DNA from: Ephydatia muelleri
Lineage: Eukaryota; Porifera; Demospongiae; Spongillida; Spongillidae
NCBI GenBank assembly: GCA_013339895.1
Contig: JABACO010000001.1
Location: 11,270,813 to 11,334,812 of the forward strand
Length of the DNA: 64,000 bases
Direction of reading: 5' to 3'
Shown here: positions 56,794-64,000 of the stretch, in pieces
Numbering within the stretch: the stretch's first letter is position 1
How the letters are laid out: every line of letters starts with the position of its first letter
The notes under the pieces: model-generated
What the model saw: only the letters and a program-made list of their open reading frames with translations
The model's database searches: none
What the model was told of the DNA's origin: nothing
Translations under genes and position numbers: made by a program

Positions 56794-59429
56794 ATGCAAG
56801 ACTCCTTACGCAGAGGTAGTTTGGAGACCTTTAATATAGTATCTCCGGTTCCTGACAGGATAGCAAGACCTCGCAGGTATCTAAAAAAACAAAACAAAAT
56901 AACAAAACAAAAAATAAAACAATTAGCATGTTTGACACACGACGGTGTTGGGTTGGTGGCAGCATGTATCACATCACAAGGCTGGGTGCGCCCAATGTGC
57001 ATGCACACTCGTTGAGATGTCAGCAGAAGCATCCACATGGTTCTCGCTGGTGCCTAAGTGCTACGTACGTACGGTGCTAATACATTGCCCTGTTTGGGTT
57101 AGCGTAAAGATATACCATCGGATCGTCCTGCGGGGGCCTCCAATATCATATCGATCTGTGCCGTAATTTCCGACCAAAGCTTTACATGTAGGAGTTTTAA
57201 TGTGTCTCTATAGACAGCTGCCTTCTGAGTATGTGGACGCTGAACTAGCACCTGTGAGGGGGCTTGTGCACAAGATAAGGAGAGAGCTGAACGAACTCAA
57301 CCAGAGGAATAAGGCCCTGTTCCTGTTCGAAGAGCAGAACAGTTTTCGCAAGAGGGCAAAGCGCATTGTAAAATCCAGGTGCAGTGAGTGCGTGTGCGGG
57401 GGAGGGTGAGGGCACATCATTGAGGATGATGATGTCATCATTGGTGTGCATTGTACAGGATTCTTGAAGTCTTTCTGGGTCTGGTGGTGATACTCAATGC
57501 CATTGCTCTTGCCCTCTTCTTGCCTGAACCCAACCTTGACTCCCAGCAATCCAATGCCTGGATAGTAAGTGTGAGGGGGAAGGGTGTGTGTCCATAGAGG
57601 AGGGTGTGGTCATAGAGGAGAGGTGTAGCCATAGATGAGGGGTGTGGCCATAGATGGCCGTAGAGGAGGTGGGGATGTTGTATGTACATGTATGTACGGA
57701 GCAATTAGCGGGCTGTTAGATTTCAAGCTATGGGGAAAGTCCCTAGTTATACAATCTCCACCCCAGCCCACCCATGTCATGGTTAATTAACAGCACACAT
57801 GTGTTAACTTCCTTACTTAATCACCATAATGTGTTTAGTTTCATTGAAAGAATGTAGACACCATTGCATGCATGCACATCTATCTCTCACCTTGTTTGTT
57901 TTCAAAAAAAAAAGAGACAATATCCATACTATTAAATTCGTGCAAGCATTCATGCATATGTCAATGTAATCAGTGCAGTGATGTGCATTGATTAGGGTGT
58001 AGGTGACACGTGCTGGTCAGTCATCTCATCCGTGACCCCACTAGTCACTGTTGCATGTGCCTTTGCTCAGAGGTGGGTGGTGGCGGCTACCTCGCTCTGC
58101 TTTGCTGCTGAAGCCTTCCTCAAGGTCATCTCCTATGGCCTCCTCTTCCACCACAAAGCCTTCCTACGCCAGTACTACAATGTAGCCGATGTGGTCATCA
58201 TCATTATGGGGTGAGCACGGGTCCGGGCAATGGAATGGGTATGGGCCCTGGCGTGGATCTGCACTCTGGAATGGGTCTGGGGCCCTCTGGAATGGGTTTG
58301 GATCTGTAAATATTACAGGGTTTGACTAAGCATGCTGCTCTTTGAACTATGAAGCCATTGTGGTAGCATATTAGGTTATTTACCACGAATATGGATGAAG
58401 GAATGAAGGAGACAATTAACAGAACCAAACATGTCAGGTCTGGGCCAGTCAGAGTAAATACAAATCAAAAGGTCATTAGCAATATTGCAGATGTTTTGCT
58501 TGAGGCATACTTACTTGTGTCGTGGTGGTGACATGGCCTGCACCTCTCTCACGCAGCTTCTTGCAGTTTGCTCTGGGCATGAGGCCAGGTAGCACTGCAG
58601 GCCACCTGGTGGGCCAGATGTGTGCGTGCTTCACTGCTCTGTGGCTGTTCAGACTGCTCCTCAGGTTCAGAAGTAAGTGTGGGGCGCAAATACCACCTCC
58701 TCCATATCAAATACATTCCCTCCCCCTCTTTTTTGTGCACTTTTCGTTATTCCTCTTGGTGATTTCTATGTAAGCTACAAGTTTACATGTCCACGTACAA
58801 TGTGTATCTACTCGTTCATGTACACAGTGTACCTGTGTGTGCATGTGGGCATGTGGTGGCCATCTGTACTTATTTCTACATGCACATGTAAATGTTATTA
58901 TACATAATTATAAAACACTTTAATACTTCCAAATGTGTTACAGAAGTGTGTCATTTTGTCTCTAGTAGTTGGTTTCATGTCCCTCTCCTCTCCTACCTCC
59001 CTCTCCTCTCCTACCTCCCTCCCTCCCTCCCTCTCCTATCCTACCCTCCCTCCCTCTCCTCTCCTACCTCCCTCCCTTTCCCTTCTCTCCCTCCCCCCTC
59101 CTCCCCATCCCACAGGTCCACAGTTTATCCTCAAGGTTTTGGCCAAGTCTGTGACTCCGCTGGTTCACTTCATGGTGTTCAGCTTAATCGTCATCTTCTT
59201 CTTTGCCCTCATTGGGCTTGATGTGTTCAGAGGTGACCTCCATAAGGGCTGCTATGCTGACTTCATGGCTCCTGATGGTACAGTGTGTGTGTGCCTGTGT
59301 GTGCCTGTGTGTGTGCCTGTGCCTATGTGTACCTGTGTGCGTGTGCATGTGTGTGTGTGTACATGTGTGGGAACATGTGTGTGTACATGTGTGTGTATGT
59401 GTGTGTACATGTGTGTGTATGTGTGTGTG

Positions 59430-59464
<35 letters not shown>

Positions 59465-59533
59465 TTCGCCTCGATCTTCAGTTGTGCAGAGTGCTTGTGT
59501 TAATATGAGCCTTGAATGAGGGGCACATCCTGT

Positions 59534-59579
<46 letters not shown>

Positions 59580-62500
59580 TGCTGTAATCTGATGGCATTG
59601 TACTTTGCTGCTCACGGATGCCATGCATGTGTACGTGTAAAAATGAACCGAATGCAAACTGTATTGCTCAGTATTAAAATCAGATTTATAAATCTTAATA
59701 TGCAAATAGATTGTGACAAACAGCTTTAGGTAACTGCATACATGTGCACACTGTACTACTAGTACATCACAGCCTTCTAAAATACATTGAGATTGTGACC
59801 AAACTAATGCATTGGAGGAAACGTGACTTACTGGTCCATGATGAATAACGTACCAGTAAGCAAAACTGGTGAAAAGAAACATTTCCATTATTGAGAGCTT
59901 TTAAAAGTTTGGTTACTTGGTTTGAATTTCTAATGAAATACGAACAAAAATTATATGCAAATTTTATTTCACTAAATTATGCAGTTGTCAGTTTTTAAAA
60001 TCTTTGTCGGAACTCATAAACTGAATTAAACATTTAAAATGTTACAAAATGAAGCAATGATCTAATTGTAATAGGAAGTTAAATACATGTGCCCTGTGAC
60101 TGTTGAAAAGCATTGCACATACACGTGCAAAGTACACTTGAATATCCTGTGTGTGCCTCGTCAGCACTTTACAGTTGCCTCTCCCCCCCCCCCCCCCCCC
60201 CCCCCCCCCCACAGGCAGCTTGAAGAGTTACATCACCAGCTCCTATGCCTGCGTGGACAGCGTGGGTGCTCCCTCTGGTGCCTACGTGTGTGCCAACGGG
60301 AGCACGTGCAGGGCCTGGGACGAGGGTCCTTACTACAAACACCTTGTCCTTCGATAACATCTTCTCCGCACTCAATACCGTGTTCGAGGTACTGACCCTG
60401 GAAGGATGGACCGCCACTTTCTACCTGGTGAGGGATGATGATGTAATCCCTATTGATAGAGACGACACATGCCAGCTTTTTTTTTTTAATAAAAAAAATT
60501 CCCTTTCACTGTTGTTTTTGCTGCGCCTTTCCTCGTAGTGTGTTCTCCTGTTAGTTCACGAGCACTACGTACATGTAGTGGACTATGTATGTGTATAAAT
60601 ACGAAATGGTTCCTTTTGTACTGTTGTAGTATACAATGCAGTAAAGCCTGCCTTTTATTTGCCCATGCAAGGGTTGGTGGGGGTAGTGGCCACAGTATAC
60701 CGGGTGTCCACGAAAGAACGCAATCTATCAAATGTTATTCCCGTTCAAAAGCATTGCGTTCTTTCGTGGACACCCGGTATAAGATGGAGGGTGGTGTGTG
60801 CACGTAAATGCATTCGGAGTCGTATTTTTAGCATAAATCGGGTTCGTCTGTACAATCAAACACATAGGAGAGGTGACCCCTCCCCTTGTGGAAGGTACAT
60901 GTGCAATGGTTTACTGGTGAAGTAGTGTGTGTGGTGATGCTCTTTTTTGATGATCATGAACATACGTGCATGTGTGTGTGTGTGCGCGTGCACTGGAAGG
61001 GGTGTGGTTATGTGCGTACTTGTACGTTGCTCCTCTCCATTCCCCTTGCAGTATGAAGCCATTCGAGGCTTTGCGTATGTCTGGATATACTTCCTCTCAG
61101 TTGCCCTGTTTGGTTTCATCTTTGTCCTGAATCTGTTGTTGGGTGTGGTCGCCAGGTAATTGTGACCCTAGAGGAGGGTGTGGTCAGTGTTGTGCTTTGA
61201 GAGGAGGGTGTGGTCCGTGTTGTGCTTTGAGAGGAAGGTGTGGTCAGTGTTGTGCTTTGAGAGGAGGGTGTGGTCAGTGTTGTGCTTTGAGAGGAGGGTG
61301 TGGTCAGTGTTGTGCTTTGAGAGGAGGGTGTGGTCAGTGTTGTGCTTTGAATTGTGTCTGCTGATTTTGTGATGCTGTCAAATAGGATGGACACAAAGCT
61401 ATCCAAAAGTTGGTTGCACTGAGAGTTCAGTGATTTGTTTACAGTTCCATGTGCATACGTACAACATACTGCATTCATCTACATGTACATGTTTAGACGA
61501 ACTTATGGCAATTGGTAAAAGTGCAGATTATGTGTTGTATCTTCAGTTGATGACACATAAGGTACAACTTGTTTTGTAACAATTGGATTGTGGTAGATTA
61601 TAAGGAAGTGGAGGGGTGGGTGTGTGGGGGAAAGTGTGCAATTGCCATAATTTCGTTACATGTACCTGATGGCCTGCAGTGATATGTATATGCAAAACAT
61701 AAACATACTCTACACATTTACTTGTATGCGTAAGTGCATATGTGAGCGTGTGTGTGTACAGTGTGAGTGTGTGTTATGATGATGTGCGTGTTCCAGTGTG
61801 TTCCAGGGTGTCAGTGAGAGGGAGGAGGAGCAGGGCAAGGTGCGCAGGAGTAAGGAGAAGCAGAGGGATGATGAGGACATCCAGAATTACCGTCAGTGGA
61901 TGAGGAAAGCTCGTAGGTCCCACACTGCTCCTTATGGCATTATATTCCTTGATACCGTGAGAAGGTTGTTTCTTTTGTGATCTATTTATTCGCCAACTGT
62001 ACCTGATGGCACCAGGGTGTTATTGTGATTTTAAAGTCAGTGATGTTTGCATGTGTGATATCCTCCTCCCTCCCTCCCCTCCTCCTTTCTGTGCCCTCAT
62101 TACCCTTCCTCCCCTCCCTCCCTTTTTCCCTCCCCTCCCTATCCCATCCTCCCCCTCCCCATCTCCTGTCCCCTAATCCATAGTTGCATGTGTGTGCTAG
62201 TCAGACTGGTGGTAATCATTCAGTGGGATGGTTTTAGCCTTTGAGACATGCACAGGGATGCATTCGTGATGCGATCTCACGAAGGGGGTGTGTGTATTTA
62301 GGAGCAGGTACGGGTAAGTATGCTAGACACGGTGGCAGGCAGCCTTGGACTCATGGGGATAGTGTTGTACATGATGTGCATGTATGTACACTGTATCGTA
62401 ACAGGTACTTTAGCCTACACTGTACATGTGCAGTATTGTCCAAATGTAACGTACACACACACACATGCACTCACACACACATGCACACACACATGTGCAT

Positions 62501-63188
62501 ACACACATAATTTCGTGTAGCAAAATGTACAGTAATATACATTTATCACCCTTTGTTTTGTTTTTTTCCGTTTCAATATGATTTCTCATAGCTCAGAAAA
62601 AACTGTTTGTGGTTCAGTGTGGGCTATTAGTGGTTGAGACAGCGATGAATGTTATGTGGAGATGGGAGGGAGAGGAAGGGGAGAAAGGGGGAGGAAGGGA
62701 GGGAAGGGAGGAGGGGGAGGGAGGAAGAGGGGGGGCAGTATTTGATGTGTCTATATCTTTTCAGTGGAGTCTGAAGATGTGACCGATGGAAGTGGAGCAA
62801 GACGTAAGTTCATCGATGTGTAATTGTTTGTGGGTATGGGGTGGTGTCTGGGTGTGTATTTATGTTTGTACGTGCATTGACTGTGTGTACATGTATGTGT
62901 GTGCAAATGCAGCACATTTATGTGTCTATGCATGTATGGGTTTATGGGGTACATGCAGGTGCAGCTGGATGTAGGTGGTGTACACGAGTACATAAGGTTG
63001 AAGTGCCTGCATGTTTGATCAAAGCTGGGTTACAGTGTTCTGGTAGGGAAGTATGTGATGCAACACAGGAGGCAGTCATCTCCATCTTTCCACAGGTCCA
63101 AGTTGGCTATTTGACCCCACCTCAAAGATGGAAACGGCAGCCAGCGATGTGCAGAATACTCTCATAGAGCTAAAGGGAAAGAACATCT

Positions 63189-63231
<43 letters not shown>

Positions 63232-63801
63232 ATGTGTGTGTGTGTGCATGTGTGTGTGTGCATGTGTGTGTGTGTGCATGTGTGTGTGTGTGCAAGTGTG
63301 TGGGTGCATGCATGTGTGTGCATGTGTGTGTGTGTCAATATGTGTATGTTTTTATGTGTGTGTGTGGATATGTGTGTGTTGTGTATTTGGGTTATGTTGT
63401 GTGTTAGGGTGATGGAGTATGTGTTGCCTGCATTTCTACTGCACATGTGGGCTCATGTGAAGTTAACCCACCGCGCATTGTGTATATATTTCTGTGTTGC
63501 CATACATGTATACATGTAGGTTAGCTGCTTTATAGAGGCTGAAGTGCATGTGTTGTGTGCGTGTCTTTGTGGGTGGTGAGGGTGGGGCAAGTCGTCTAAT
63601 GATGTCATACGCTACCATCTCCTTCCCCTCTCTGTTGTCTTGCTGTCCGTGGTGTGTTAAGCAATGTGGAGTTCATTGTGCAGTCCAACCCCTTCATCCT
63701 GGCCATGCTGGGGACACGCCTCCTGAACACCCTGCTCCTCATGACCATACACTACACACCCGACAACATCACCTACATGCAAAGATTCGACCTCTCCGTC
63801 T
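56794..63801 (+). CDS. Voltage-gated calcium channel alpha-1, 5' part (CaV1/2-like)
   Basis: Twelve in-phase exons: 56794-56876 (ATG), 57214-57378, 57459-57564, 57996-58210, 58557-58672, 59116-59277, 60215-60427, 61052-61155, 61797-61912, 62765-62803, 63096-63189 and 63662-63801; the gene continues past the window. After a short (about 60-residue) N-terminus come domain I S1 (EVFLGLVVILNAIALALF), S2 (SLCFAAEAFLKVISYG), S3 (YNVADVVIIIMGF), a reduced S4 (ALWLFRLLLRFR), S5 (HFMVFSLIVIFFFALIGL), an extracellular Cys-containing turret, the pore (FDNIFSALNTVFEV then LTLEGWT with the filter Glu) and S6 (GFIFVLNLLLGVVA). A linker segment EDIQNYRQWMRKA resembles the CaV-beta binding AID helix (xGYxxWI). 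Domain II S1 begins IVQSNPFILAMLGT. EGW and the AID-like helix favour a high-voltage-activated CaV over NaV or NALCN. The pore exon has one extra base (see findings). Introns are rich in GT repeats. Confidence 0.85.
57562..57670. repeat. Short minisatellite in channel intron 3
   Basis: Loose repeats of GGTGTGGCCATAGAGGAG (about 20 bp, five units) occur. The GGAGGGTGTGGTC string is shared with the minisatellite in a later intron of the same gene (61171-61350). Confidence 0.7.
58977..59108. repeat. CT-rich tract before channel exon 6
   Basis: TCCTCTCCTACCTCCCTCTCC repeats for about 130 bp directly upstream of the acceptor at 59115. It forms an unusually long polypyrimidine tract. Confidence 0.85.
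59281..59577. repeat. GT-rich repeats in channel intron 6
   Basis: A (GTGTGC/GTACATGT)n mixed block 59281-59461 and a purer (GT)21 at 59535-59577 begin a few bases after the donor at 59277. Open frames rich in Cys and Val here are artefacts. Confidence 0.92.
60183..60210. repeat. 28-base poly-C forming the 3' splice-site pyrimidine tract
   Basis: The run ends four bases before the acceptor ACAG of the pore-loop exon (60215), so the whole polypyrimidine tract of this intron is C. Confidence 0.92.
60698..60779. mobile_element. 82-bp mariner-like mini-MITE
   Basis: TACCGGGTGTCCACGAAAGA begins a perfect inverted repeat of 26-27 bp whose complement ends at 60779, with a 28-bp loop. TA dinucleotides at 60696-60697 and 60780-60781 are the expected Tc1/mariner target duplication. 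It is in channel intron 7. Confidence 0.88.
61171..61350. repeat. 30-bp minisatellite, six copies, in channel intron 8
   Basis: Six exact-length copies of GAGGAGGGTGTGGTCAGTGT plus TGTGCTTTGA start 16 bases after the donor at 61155. Only two or three substitutions distinguish the copies. The unit is a multiple of three, so the frame (RGGCGQCCAL) stays open, but it is intronic. Confidence 0.93.
62062..62170. repeat. CT-rich low complexity in channel intron 9
   Basis: CCTCCCTCCC-type sequence. A purine-rich counterpart (GGAGGGAGGAAG) is at 62655-62735, some 500 bp to the right, so the two tracts could pair in a transcript or form triplex DNA. Confidence 0.7.
63191..63375. repeat. GT microsatellite in channel intron 11
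   Basis: (GT)20 and then GCATGTGTGTGT units directly follow the donor at 63189; the donor GT is itself the first repeat unit. Confidence 0.93.
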
Positions 63802-64000
63802 GTAAGGGTCTAAATTCCACTCCTCCCCAGCCCAGTACATTTTTTCTGTGTGTGTGTTTGTGTGTGTATGTGCGTGTGTTCATGTACATATATGGGTGCA
63901 TTGTGCTGAGTATTGATGAACTAGCGATGAAGGGTCAAAGATTTAATTTTACAGTGCTGAGTATATTTAAATCTTTCATTTTGTTTTATAATTAAATGGG

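Noticed and set aside
58892-59519. Pro/Leu- and Cys/Val-rich long frames
   Set aside because: They come from CT-rich and GT-rich intronic tracts around channel exon 6; only 59116-59277 in one frame is exon.
61116-61478. Minus-strand frame of 120 codons with Ser/Thr repeats
   Set aside because: It is the reverse of the 30-bp intronic minisatellite; the plus strand has the channel exon adjoining it.
1-64000. tRNA, rRNA, CRISPR arrays, bacterial-type operons, phage genes
   Set aside because: No cloverleaf, rRNA core or spaced direct-repeat pattern was seen. The tandem repeats are mini- and microsatellites and the gene structure is eukaryotic.

Overview
This is eukaryotic, almost certainly metazoan, nuclear DNA. 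It has intron-containing genes with GT/AG junctions whose phases fit, abundant CA/GT microsatellites, many transposon relics and foldback repeats, and animal-type genes: WRAP53, monoglyceride lipase, FSIP1, G6PD, NDUFB11, Bicaudal-D and a four-domain calcium channel. Gene spacing is tight (often 0.5-3 kb) and introns are short to medium. A compact invertebrate genome, possibly an early-branching marine animal such as a sponge, fits; the species cannot be named from sequence alone.

Layout. 1-4 kb: a terminal-inverted-repeat element with a decayed pogo/Tigger-type transposase, carrying a nested hAT-like MITE full of C-tracts. 4.9-6.3 kb (+): the 3' half of a WRAP53/TCAB1 gene. 7.3-8.1 kb (-): pieces of a CLC-6/7-type chloride transporter gene with frameshifts. 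9.0-16.1 kb and 17.7-25.6 kb (-): two complete tandem monoglyceride-lipase paralogues with the same exon architecture; two palindromic elements lie in and near their introns. 25-31 kb: a 17-bp tandem array, a retroelement relic and a broken glycosyltransferase-like gene. 31.7-39.1 kb (+): FSIP1-like gene. 39.8-43.6 kb: Ty3/gypsy integrase relic, a truncated copy of the glycosyltransferase-type gene and repeats.

43.8-47.5 kb (+): complete glucose-6-phosphate dehydrogenase gene (11 exons, 480 residues) with an unusual substitution in the substrate-binding motif. 48.0-48.9 kb (+): complete NDUFB11-like complex I subunit, whose intron holds a fragment of the neighbouring Bicaudal-D exon. 49.8-53.6 kb (-): Bicaudal-D-like dynein adaptor. 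54.6-55.9 kb: two foldback elements of one family; an older relative lies in an FSIP1 intron. 56.8-63.8 kb (+): 5' part of a voltage-gated calcium channel alpha-1 gene (domain I, I-II linker, start of domain II), continuing beyond the window.

The genes do not form a pathway: they are independent housekeeping, lipid-signalling, ciliary, transport and excitability genes. I found no convincing new multi-gene system. The most interesting signals are the eroded domain-I voltage sensor of the channel, the altered G6PD active site, the foldback family, the BICD fragment in a neighbour's intron, and the CLC and glycosyltransferase relics. Exon models were made by eye from reading frame, splice-site consensus and remembered family motifs; no alignment or database search was run.
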